Source: Lysobacterales bacterium
Lineage (GTDB): Bacteria > Pseudomonadota > Gammaproteobacteria > Xanthomonadales > Ahniellaceae
Direction of reading: 5' to 3'
NCBI GenBank assembly: GCA_016182785.1
Contig: JACPFU010000007.1
Location: 45,206 to 109,205, forward strand
DNA length: 64,000 nucleotides
Shown: positions 26,708 to 34,941 of the stretch, piece after piece
Position numbering within the stretch: the stretch's first letter is position 1
Layout: each line of letters begins with the position of its first letter
Made by a program: the position numbers and the translations under genes
Notes under the pieces: generated by a model
The model's database searches: none
Seen by the model: the letters and a program-made list of their open reading frames with translations, nothing else
What the model was told of the DNA's origin: nothing

Positions 26708-27936
26708 AGCGCGTGGTGGTCACCGGAATCGGGGCATTGAGCCCGCTCGGCCATGACTGGCCGACGGTCGAGGCGCGCCTGCGCTCGCGTCGCAATGCGG
26801 TGCAGACGATGCACGACTGGGACGTGTACGAGGGGCTGAACACGCGCGTCGGTGCGCCGGCGGCAGCGTTCGAGCTGCCGCCGCACTACAACCGCAAGAG
26901 CACGCGCAGCATGGGGCGGGTCGCGGTGATGGCCACGCGCGCGAGCGAGATCGCGCTCGCCGATGCCGGCCTGCTCGGCGATCCCCTGCTCAAGAGCGGT
27001 CGCATCGGCATCGCCTACGGTTCCTCGTCCGGCACGCCGGAGAACATGGGCGACTTCGGTCGCATGATCACCGAGAAGTCGACCGAAGGCATCACCGCGA
27101 CCACCTACATCCGCATGATGGCGCACACCGCCGCGGTCAACATCGGCGTGTTCTTCGGCATCACCGGGCGCGTGGTGACCACATCGAGCGCCTGTACCTC
27201 GGGCAGCCAGGGCATCGGCTATGCCTACGAAATGATCCAGAGCGGTCGCCAGCTGGCGATGCTCGCCGGCGGCGCCGAGGAGCTCGATGCCACCGAGGCC
27301 GCTGTGTTCGACACCCTGTTCGCGACCAGCGTCAAGCACAACGCCGCACCCGAGTTCACGCCGCGTCCGTTCGATGCCGAGCGCGACGGTCTGGTGCTCG
27401 GCGAAGGCGCCTGCACCCTGGTGCTGGAGGAGTACGAGCACGCGCGCGCGCGCGGCGCCAAGATCCACGCCGAGGTGATCGGCTTCGGCACCAACAGCGA
27501 CGGCTGCCACGTCACCCACGCCAATCCCGAGACCATGGCGGTGGCGATGCGGCTCGCGCTCGCCGACGCCGCGCTCGCGCCGGAAGCGATCGCCTACGTC
27601 AACGCCCACGGCACCGCGACCGACCAGGGCGACGTCGCCGAGACGCAGGCGACGCACGCGGTGTTCGGCGAACGCGTTGCGATCTCGTCGCTGAAGAGCT
27701 ACATGGGCCACACGCTCGGCGCCTGCGGCGCGCTGGAGGCGTGGATGAGCATCGAGATGATGCGCAATGGCTGGTTCGCGCCGACCATCAACCTCGACAC
27801 CGTCGACCCGCGCTGCGGCGCGCTCGACTACGTCCGCGGCGACGGCCGCCGCATCGACACCGATGTCGTGATGAGCAACAACTTCGCGTTCGGCGGGCTG
27901 AATACCTCGCTGATCTTCCGCCGCTGGCCGCACTGA
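26704..27936 (+). CDS. Beta-ketoacyl-ACP synthase (second), aryl polyene cluster
   Basis: The 410-residue FabF-like enzyme has C164 in SSACTSGSQG, H302 in NAHGTATDQ and H336 in YMGHTLGACG, the complete triad. The long insert KSTEGITATTYIRMMAH distinguishes it from housekeeping FabF and fits aryl polyene ketosynthases. It is the last biosynthetic gene of the operon. Confidence 0.94.
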   Translation: MKRVVVTGIGALSPLGHDWPTVEARLRSRRNAVQTMHDWDVYEGLNTRVGAPAAAFELPPHYNRKSTRSMGRVAVMATRASEIALADAGLLGDPLLKSGRIGIAYGSSSGTPENMGDFGRMITEKSTEGITATTYIRMMAHTAAVNIGVFFGITGRVVTTSSACTSGSQGIGYAYEMIQSGRQLAMLAGGAEELDATEAAVFDTLFATSVKHNAAPEFTPRPFDAERDGLVLGEGACTLVLEEYEHARARGAKIHAEVIGFGTNSDGCHVTHANPETMAVAMRLALADAALAPEAIAYVNAHGTATDQGDVAETQATHAVFGERVAISSLKSYMGHTLGACGALEAWMSIEMMRNGWFAPTINLDTVDPRCGALDYVRGDGRRIDTDVVMSNNFAFGGLNTSLIFRRWPH

Positions 27937-27965
27937 TCCACTGCCAACCCACCAAGGAGAATCCA

Positions 27966-28403
27966 ATGAAGCATCTGCTGTCCGCCGCACTGATCGCCCT
28001 CGCCGGCATCGGCACCGCGCAGGCCCGCGACACCGTGGTCAAGGTCACCCTCGCCGACGTGCTGGCGATGCCGGAAGCACAGGGCAAGCTCGATGGCTCG
28101 GTCAAGTTCTACCTCGCCGGACAGGCGACGCCGAAGGTGCTGAACCAGCTCGGCAGCGGCGTCGCCAACAAGAAGACCAACGGCGTCGGTAAGGACGACG
28201 AATACGGCTGCAAGTACGTGATGCTGTCGGCGCTGCTCGCGTTCCAGCAATCGGCCAAGCAGCGCGGCGCCAATGCCGTCGTCGACCTCGCCAGCTACTA
28301 CAAGAAGAACGAAGTCCGCGACGCCCACACCATCGAGTGCCACGCCGGCAACATCATGATCGGTGGCGCGCTCAAGGGCAGCTACGCCAAGATCGGCGGG
28401 TGA
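27966..28403 (+). CDS. Periplasmic protein, end of aryl polyene operon
   Basis: The 145-residue protein has a signal peptide (MKHLLSAALIALAGIGTAQA, cleaved before RDTV) and then VKFYLAGQATPKV, with two Cys residues (GCKYVML and IECHAGN) that could form a disulfide. Homologues at the end of aryl polyene loci are often mislabelled as excinuclease ATPase subunits; nothing here resembles UvrA. The role is unknown, probably periplasmic support of pigment transport. AAGGAG precedes the ATG at 27966, and the 29-base gap to the ketosynthase suggests the same transcript. Confidence 0.82.
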   Translation: MKHLLSAALIALAGIGTAQARDTVVKVTLADVLAMPEAQGKLDGSVKFYLAGQATPKVLNQLGSGVANKKTNGVGKDDEYGCKYVMLSALLAFQQSAKQRGANAVVDLASYYKKNEVRDAHTIECHAGNIMIGGALKGSYAKIGG

Positions 28404-28580
28404 GCTAGTCCGGGCCCCCGGGTTCCAGCAGCGGTTGCGCATCAGCGGGCGGGTGCGCAGCCGACCCATCCGATGGTCGATCGCACGGGCCATGGAGATC
28501 ACCGGCAGGGATGATTGCCAGCTCGTGCAAGGGTAGGCTGCCGCAAAGGCGCATCACTTCACCGACGAGGTCGTTGCCGC

Positions 28581-29636
28581 ATGAGCAAGTCTGCATCCCC
28601 TGCCGCTGCTGCCGATGGACAGCTCCTGCGTGACATCCGTGGGCTGATCGAGCAGAGCCGGCGGCAGCTTGCCAGCACCGTCAACAGCGCGCTCACTTCG
28701 CTGTACTGGCGCATCGGTCAGCGCATTCGTGCCGAGGTCCTGCAAGGCGAGCGTGCGGCCTACGGCGAGGAGATCGTTGCGGCGTTGTCGCGGCAACTGG
28801 AGGCCGAACACGGGCGCGGCTTCTCGACCAAGAACCTGCGCCACATGGTGCGCTTCGCCGAGGCCTTCGCGGACAACGGGATTGTCTCGACACTGTCTAG
28901 ACAATTGGCCTGGAGCCACTTCCTGGAGCTGATCTACCTGAAGGACCCGCTGCAGCGGGACTTCTATGCGCAGATGTGCAGCCAGGAGCGCTGGAGTGTG
29001 CGCGTGCTGCGCGAACGCAAAGCTTCACTGCTGTTCGAGCGAACGGCCCTGTCTCGCCAGCCCGGCGAGCTGATCGCAGCCGAATTGGCCACGCTGCGCC
29101 AGACCAACGACATGACGCCGGCGCTGGTACTCAAGGACCCCTACGTCCTCGACTTCCTCGGTCTGCATGATCGCTATCTGGAAAGAGACCTGGAAGACGC
29201 CATTCTGGGAGAACTGGAGAGCTTCCTGCTGGAGCTCGGCGCGGGGTTCACTTTCGTGGCGCGGCAGAAACGCATCCAGATCGACAACGAGGACTTCTAC
29301 ATCGACCTGTTGTTCTACAACCGACGGCTGCGACGGCTGGTGGTCGTCGAACTGAAGCTGGGCGAGTTCAAGGTCGAGTACAAGGGGCAGATGGAGCTCT
29401 ACCTGCGTTGGCTGGCCAGACACGAACTGGAAGCGGACGAGCTCCCGCCGCTTGGCGTCATTCTGTGCAGCGGCAAGAAGCAGGAGCAGATCGAACTGCT
29501 GGAACTGGGCCAGACCGGCATCCATGTCGCCGAGTACTTGACGGTTCTGCCGCCCAGGGAGGTACTGGGAGCCAGGCTGCATGAAGCGATTGCGCGTTCG
29601 CGCGCACGCCTGGACCACCGCGCGGAGCAGTCCTGA
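28581..29636 (+). CDS. DUF1016/YhcG-family PDDEXK nuclease-like protein
   Basis: The 351-residue protein has the two-part layout of YhcG proteins: a helical N-terminal DUF1016_N domain (residues 12-165, with SLYWRIGQRI and KNLRHMVRFAE) and a C-terminal PDDEXK-type nuclease domain. The catalytic pattern is visible as D242 in FYIDLLFYN, then E257 and K259 in VVVELKLGEF. Family members are predicted nucleases often carried near mobile or defence genes; their biology is little known. The ATG at 28581 has GAGG 11 bases upstream. Its stop shares a base with the start of the GGDEF protein gene, an unusual coupling. Confidence 0.88.
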   Translation: MSKSASPAAAADGQLLRDIRGLIEQSRRQLASTVNSALTSLYWRIGQRIRAEVLQGERAAYGEEIVAALSRQLEAEHGRGFSTKNLRHMVRFAEAFADNGIVSTLSRQLAWSHFLELIYLKDPLQRDFYAQMCSQERWSVRVLRERKASLLFERTALSRQPGELIAAELATLRQTNDMTPALVLKDPYVLDFLGLHDRYLERDLEDAILGELESFLLELGAGFTFVARQKRIQIDNEDFYIDLLFYNRRLRRLVVVELKLGEFKVEYKGQMELYLRWLARHELEADELPPLGVILCSGKKQEQIELLELGQTGIHVAEYLTVLPPREVLGARLHEAIARSRARLDHRAEQS

Positions 29637-32600
29637 TGGGCATGCTCGGTGCGCGCGTCGCGTCACTGCTGATGGCTGGTCTCGCAGCGTCTCCGGCGGT
29701 GGCGGAGGCGGGGACGCGTGCGCTCGATGTCTGCGATCAGGCGGCGCCGGTGTTCAGTGCCTATGGCGTCGAGGACGGGTTGTCGGACGAGGTGTGGAAC
29801 ACGGTCGGGGTGGCGCCGGACGGCTTCGTGTGGGCGGGGTCGGCGTCGGCGTTGGCGCGTTTCGACGGCTATCGCTGGCAACTGTGGCCATCGCCGCAGA
29901 CGAAGAGCCTGGTGCTCGACCTGGAGGCCGCGGGCGGGTCGTTGTGGGCGACGTTCCAGGGCCAGGGGCTGTTCCGGCTGGATAGTGGTGACTGGCGACC
30001 GGTCGTGGTGGGCGGCGGCACGCCGGGGAACTTCCTGGTCACCGTCGCGGGCGATGGTCGCAGCGAGGTCTGGCTCGGGCAGGAAGGCGGGTTGTGGCAA
30101 CACCGCGACGGCGGTTGGCGCGAGGATGCCGGCAATGCCGATGCCGCGCTCGAGAATCCGCTCGGCATGGCGCGCACCGAGCGCTTGTTCGGCGGGCCGC
30201 GGCAATGGCTGGCAACGAGTCACGGCCTGTGGTTCCGGCCGTTGCGCGGCGATCACGTCGATGGCGCCTGGCAACGTCCGGAAGACCCGGCGCTGCATGC
30301 GCTGCTGGCCACCGACGTGTTCAGCGCCAGCGACCATGGGGTCGAGGAGCTGTGGGTGACCACCTACGGCCAGGGCATCGCGCGCTATCGCGCCGATGGC
30401 GTGCGCTGGTGGCGCGCGCGCACCGGCGAGCTGCCGAGCGAGGCCATCTACACCGGCGTCGCAACCACCGGCAGCGATGGCGAGCGCCTGGCCTGGCTCG
30501 CCAGTCGCGCCGGCCTGCTGCGTGTTCGCGGTGACCAGGTGACCGCATTCGACCGCCGCCACGGACTGCCCTCCGACGCGGTGCGCCGGCTGGCGCTGCA
30601 GCGCGGGCGCGACGGCGAGGACTTGCTCTGGCTGGCCACCGAAGGCGGCATCGCGCGCGCCGTGCTCGGGCGCCAGCCGTGGCAGACCGTCAGCCACCTT
30701 GGTGCGAGCGAGAACGGCATCTTCGGCGTGCTGGTGGAGCCCGATGATCGCGGCGGCGAGCGGTTGTGGGTGGGCTCGTCGAAGGAAGGGCTCGACCTGT
30801 TCAGCGACGGACGCTGGCGCCGGTTCCGCCAGGCCGACGGCACGCTGCCGGCCGAAGGCATCCGCCACATCGCGCGCGTCGAAGGCGCGGACGGACGCCC
30901 CTGGCGGTTGCTCAGCCTGGTCGATGGCAGCCTCTGGCGCATCCACGACGACCTGCGCTTCGAGCGCATCGAGGTGCCGTGGAACCTGTCCGACGGCGAC
31001 ATGGCCATGGCCTTCCTGGCGCGCAGCGACGGGCCGCGGCACGAGCTCTGGATCGCGACCCTGCGCGCCGGAATCTATCGCTGGCGCGATGGCCGCTTCG
31101 AGCAGTTCGTCGCGCCGGGCATGCAACTGCCATGGGGCGTCTCGGGCCTGGCCGCGCACGTCGATGGCGACGGGCGCAGTTGGCTGTGGGCGGCCAGCAC
31201 CCAGGGCCTGGCACGGTTCGATGGCCGCCGCTTTGAGCGTCTGGCCGGCATCGCGGGATTGCCCGAGGATGGCTTTCGCGGCGTCACCGTACTGCGCGAT
31301 GGCGATCGCGACGTGCTCTGGGCCGGCAGCAATCGCAATGGCGTGGTGCGACTCGACGTGACCGCGCCGATGGCGCCGGTGGCGTTGCGCAGCGAGGAAC
31401 TGCCGCCGCCGCCCGATCCGTTCGTCTACAGCGTGCGGCGCGACCGCAGCGGCCGCACCTATCTCTGCACCAACAACGGCGTGCAACTGCTGACGCCCGA
31501 TGGCGACGGCGGCTTCCGCTCGCGCGTGTTCCGCCGCCGCGATGGCCTGGTCCACGACGAATGCAATACCGGCTCGCAGATGATCGACGAACACGACCGC
31601 TACTGGGTCGGAACGCTGGCCGGGCTGAGCATGTACGACCCGGCGCGCGACCAGCCCCCGGCCGCGGGTGCGGCAGCGCCGGTGCTGCACCTCACCGCGT
31701 TGCAGGCCGATGGCGTGGACCTGCTGCACGGTCCCGGCGCGACGCCGCGGGTGCCGGCCGGTACTGACGAATTGCGCATCGACTTCGTGCTGCTGAGCGG
31801 CCAGCGCGAGCGCGAGTCGCGCTATCGCAGCCAGTTGCTCGGCTACGACGCCGCACCCGGCGAGTGGCGCGCCGAACCCGGTCGCAGCTTCCCGCGGCTG
31901 CCGCCCGGGCGCTACGTGTTCCGCGTCGAAGCGCGCGACTGGGCCGGACGCGTCAGCGCGCCGCAGGTGCAGGCTTTCGACGTCGCCGCGCACTGGTGGG
32001 AACGCGATCTGGCACGGCTCGCCGCCGTGCTCGCGGCACTCGCCACGGTCGCGCTCGGCGTGCACCTGTACCTGCGCGCTGCGCGGCAACGGGCGCGCGA
32101 ACTGGAGCAGCAAGTGGCGGCGCGCACGCGCGAACTGCACGCCGCCAACGCGCGCCTGACCGAGCTCAGCTACCTCGATCCGCTCACCGGCATCGCCAAT
32201 CGCCGCCGCCTGATGCAGGCGCTGGATGCGGCCTTGCCGTGGGCGATCCAGCGCGGTCTGCCGCTCGGCTTGATCGTGCTCGATGTCGATCACTTCAAGG
32301 ACTACAACGACCGTCATGGCCACCTCGCCGGCGACACCGCGTTGCGCGCGGTGGCGCAGGCGCTGGCCAGCGCGATGCGCGAGCAGGACCTGGTCGCGCG
32401 CTACGGCGGCGAGGAATTCGCCTGCCTGATGAGCGACGCCGACATCGACGTCGTCGCCGCGGTCGCCGAGCGCATGCGCGCCCTGGTCGCGGCGCTGCCG
32501 CCGCGCACGCTCGGCAACGACGAACACACCCTCACCCTCAGCGCCGGCGTGCTCAGCCGCATCCCGCGCCCCGACGAGTCCGCCGCCGATCTCCTGCGCG

Positions 32601-32662
32601 AAGCCGACGCCGCCCTCTACCGCGCCAAACACGAAGGCCGCAATCGGGTGTGTCGGGCGTGA
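29636..32662 (+). CDS. Two-component-type propeller sensor with diguanylate cyclase
   Basis: The 1008-residue protein has a signal peptide (to about residue 24), two sets of beta-propeller repeats (about 40-690, with repeated W-GS/GT...L-RFDG units), a Y_Y_Y domain (about 695-785), one membrane helix (about 792-812), a coiled coil and a GGDEF domain. The active site is GGEEF at 924-928, and the inhibitory I-site RxxD (REQD) is in place just before it, so it should make cyclic di-GMP with product inhibition. The periplasmic propeller would sense a ligand. The start overlaps the DUF1016 stop (TGATG). Confidence 0.94.
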   Translation: MGMLGARVASLLMAGLAASPAVAEAGTRALDVCDQAAPVFSAYGVEDGLSDEVWNTVGVAPDGFVWAGSASALARFDGYRWQLWPSPQTKSLVLDLEAAGGSLWATFQGQGLFRLDSGDWRPVVVGGGTPGNFLVTVAGDGRSEVWLGQEGGLWQHRDGGWREDAGNADAALENPLGMARTERLFGGPRQWLATSHGLWFRPLRGDHVDGAWQRPEDPALHALLATDVFSASDHGVEELWVTTYGQGIARYRADGVRWWRARTGELPSEAIYTGVATTGSDGERLAWLASRAGLLRVRGDQVTAFDRRHGLPSDAVRRLALQRGRDGEDLLWLATEGGIARAVLGRQPWQTVSHLGASENGIFGVLVEPDDRGGERLWVGSSKEGLDLFSDGRWRRFRQADGTLPAEGIRHIARVEGADGRPWRLLSLVDGSLWRIHDDLRFERIEVPWNLSDGDMAMAFLARSDGPRHELWIATLRAGIYRWRDGRFEQFVAPGMQLPWGVSGLAAHVDGDGRSWLWAASTQGLARFDGRRFERLAGIAGLPEDGFRGVTVLRDGDRDVLWAGSNRNGVVRLDVTAPMAPVALRSEELPPPPDPFVYSVRRDRSGRTYLCTNNGVQLLTPDGDGGFRSRVFRRRDGLVHDECNTGSQMIDEHDRYWVGTLAGLSMYDPARDQPPAAGAAAPVLHLTALQADGVDLLHGPGATPRVPAGTDELRIDFVLLSGQRERESRYRSQLLGYDAAPGEWRAEPGRSFPRLPPGRYVFRVEARDWAGRVSAPQVQAFDVAAHWWERDLARLAAVLAALATVALGVHLYLRAARQRARELEQQVAARTRELHAANARLTELSYLDPLTGIANRRRLMQALDAALPWAIQRGLPLGLIVLDVDHFKDYNDRHGHLAGDTALRAVAQALASAMREQDLVARYGGEEFACLMSDADIDVVAAVAERMRALVAALPPRTLGNDEHTLTLSAGVLSRIPRPDESAADLLREADAALYRAKHEGRNRVCRA

Positions 32663-32696
32663 GGGGCGTGCCGGGCGCCGGCTCCGGTTCCAGCCT

Positions 32697-33650
32697 TCAG
32701 CCGCAGTGCCGCTCGCAGCCGACGTTCTCGAGCTGGATGGTGGTGTGGCTGATGCCGAAGCGTTGCTGGATCACCGCTTCGGCATCGCGCAGCAAGGCAT
32801 CGCCGTCGCGCTCGCCGTCGTGCTCGATGTGCGCAGTCAGCGCGGTGACGGTGGTCGAGAGCGGCCACACGTGCAGGTCGTGGACGTGGCGCACGCCGTC
32901 GACTTGCCGGATCGCGGCCTCGATGGTGGCGATGTCGAGCCCCTTGGGCACGGCGTCGAGCGCGAGGTCGAGCGACTCGCGCATCAGGCCGATGGCGCTG
33001 ACGAAGATCGCCACCGACACCAGCAGGCCGGCGAGCGGGTCGAGCCAGTACCAGGGCTTGAACATCAGCACCACGCCGACGATGAGCACGCCGAGCGAGA
33101 CCGCGGCATCGGCGGCCAAGTGCAGGAAGGCGGCGCGCAGGTTGGCGTCGGCGCGACCGCCGCGCCAGAACACCAGCGCCGACACCGAGTTCACGATCAG
33201 TCCGGCGCCGGCCGCGACCATCACCCAGAAGCCCGGCACCGGCGCCGGCTCGCTGAAGCGACGCACGCTCTCGACCGCGAGCGCGCCGCAGGTGATCAGC
33301 AGCAGCGCGGCGTTGGTGTTCGCGGCGAAGATCGTCGAGCGCGCGTAGCCGTAGGTGTGGCGCGCATCCGGCTTGCGCCGCGCCAGCCGCATCGCCCACA
33401 GCGCCAGCACCAGCCCGAGCACGTCACCGGCGTTGTGCCCGGCATCGCCGAGCAATGCCATCGAACCGATCGAGAAACCGACCGCGGCCTGGACCGCGAC
33501 CAGCGCGATGTTCAGCACCACGCCGATCGCATAGCGAGCTCCGGCCCCGGCCTGCGCGACGGCATGGCGATCGTGCGGATCGTCCGGGCCGTGGTCGTGC
33601 GCCGGATGCGAGTGCAAGTGCCCGTGCGGGCCGTGGGGATGGCTATGCAT
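32697..33650 (-). CDS. Cation diffusion facilitator (Zn/Co/Cd exporter)
   Basis: The 317-residue protein starts with a His-rich segment (HSHPHGPHGHLHSHPAHDH), then six membrane helices with the metal site residues in LLGDAGHNAGD and FLHLAADAAVSLG, and a C-terminal cytosolic domain (HVHDLHVWPL). It would export Zn2+ or related metals by proton exchange. The ATG at 33650 is used since the longer frame has no family-like residues. It overlaps the acyltransferase gene by 8 bases, so both are likely on one leftward transcript. Confidence 0.94.
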   Translation of the reverse strand: MHSHPHGPHGHLHSHPAHDHGPDDPHDRHAVAQAGAGARYAIGVVLNIALVAVQAAVGFSIGSMALLGDAGHNAGDVLGLVLALWAMRLARRKPDARHTYGYARSTIFAANTNAALLLITCGALAVESVRRFSEPAPVPGFWVMVAAGAGLIVNSVSALVFWRGGRADANLRAAFLHLAADAAVSLGVLIVGVVLMFKPWYWLDPLAGLLVSVAIFVSAIGLMRESLDLALDAVPKGLDIATIEAAIRQVDGVRHVHDLHVWPLSTTVTALTAHIEHDGERDGDALLRDAEAVIQQRFGISHTTIQLENVGCERHCG

Positions 33651-34791
33651 GCGCCGATTGTCCCGCCGTGGCTCCGGCTTTGTCACCGCGCGCCCGTGTC
33701 GACAGGAACGGGCGCTCGAAGCAGCGATAGGCCAGCCAGGTCGCAGCTGCGGCCAGCACCAGCGCGACGACGGCACGGGCGGCCAGCGGCCATTCGGCGA
33801 GCACCGGTGCGTGCTTGAACACCCACACGAAGATCGGGAAGTGCCAGAGATAGAGCGAATAGCTGGTCACGCCCGCGACCATCACCACGCGTCCCTCGAA
33901 CAGCCGTGCCAGCGGCCGCCAGCCGCCGGCCATCGCCAGGATGATCATGGCCAGGGGCAGGGCCGCGGCGGTGAAATGCACGTACATCCAGGGACGGATC
34001 GCCTCCTCGAACCAGCGCGGTACGAACCAGCCGACATACACGAACACGACCGCGAACAGGCCGACGCCGGTCCAGCCGATCGCCCGCGCCTGGCGCACGT
34101 TGATGCCGCGTTCGAAGATCCAGGCGGCGAGCACGCCGATCGCGAACTGGTCGAAGCGCGAGCGCAGGTGGCGGTAGTCGATGGGCTGCCACCAGAACGA
34201 CGTGTCTCCGGCAAAGAAGTGGGAAACGATGCCGAGGCGCGTCCACAGCACGAACAACAAGATTGCCGCCAGCCACAACCAGGCCGGCACGCGTTTCAGG
34301 GACAGGGCCAGTGCCGGCAACACGAAATAGGCCCACCACTCGACCGGTAGCGTCCACCAGACCGCGTTGAGCGGCATCGAGGCTGCGGGCAGGGTGAACC
34401 AGAACAGGAAGCCGAGGTAACCGAGGTACTCGTAGGCGCTCACCGGGGACTGGCCGGTGCCGATCCAGATGAACAGGCACAGCAGGGTCAGGTTGGCCCA
34501 GTATGCCGGCACCACCCGGCGCACCCGGCGCATCAGGTACGACCAGAACGATGGCATCCGGCCCAGGCCCTGCGCCGCGCGGATATAGGGGCGCACGACC
34601 AGGAAGCCGGACAGCACGAAGAACATGTCGATACCGAAATAGGCGTTCTTGATGAACGGCAGCAGGTTCAGCCCGGCCACCGAAATGGCTGGGAAGCCGA
34701 TGAACTCCCAGAAATGGTGGGTCACCACCCACAGCGTGGCGAAGCCGCGCAGGCCAGTCAGGGCGCTGATGTCGTCCGGGGTTCGGGTCAT
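33643..34791 (-). CDS. Acyltransferase-3 family membrane protein (OafA-like)
   Basis: The 382-residue protein begins with the conserved ISALTGLRGFATLWVVTHH, where the late His is the likely catalytic residue, and has about ten membrane helices, with FFVLSGFLVVRPYI and SYSLYLWHFPIFVW. Such enzymes O-acetylate or acylate surface sugars, peptidoglycan or secondary metabolites at the inner membrane. The ATG at 34791 begins the conserved region. The substrate cannot be told; the gene is transcribed with the metal exporter, which gives no functional hint. Confidence 0.9.
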   Translation of the reverse strand: MTRTPDDISALTGLRGFATLWVVTHHFWEFIGFPAISVAGLNLLPFIKNAYFGIDMFFVLSGFLVVRPYIRAAQGLGRMPSFWSYLMRRVRRVVPAYWANLTLLCLFIWIGTGQSPVSAYEYLGYLGFLFWFTLPAASMPLNAVWWTLPVEWWAYFVLPALALSLKRVPAWLWLAAILLFVLWTRLGIVSHFFAGDTSFWWQPIDYRHLRSRFDQFAIGVLAAWIFERGINVRQARAIGWTGVGLFAVVFVYVGWFVPRWFEEAIRPWMYVHFTAAALPLAMIILAMAGGWRPLARLFEGRVVMVAGVTSYSLYLWHFPIFVWVFKHAPVLAEWPLAARAVVALVLAAAATWLAYRCFERPFLSTRARGDKAGATAGQSAHA

Positions 34792-34941
34792 GGCGGGGGC
34801 GTGAAGAGCCCGCGAGCGTAGCAATAGCGCCCGGCCCCGGCCATCCCGGGTTTGCCGGCTCTGGCCGCACCCCGTAGAATCCGCCGGCTCAATTCGCTTC
34901 CGGCGGGTCTGCCGGGATCACTTCGCTTGTGGGAGACAGAA

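Noticed and set aside
27966..28403. Excinuclease subunit annotation common for homologues
   Set aside because: The product is a 145-aa exported protein with none of the ATPase or zinc-finger motifs of UvrA.
29663..32632. 989-codon frame opposite the GGDEF protein gene
   Set aside because: It is a shadow of the propeller-GGDEF gene on the other strand, with low-complexity His/Arg/Gly-rich translation and no motifs.
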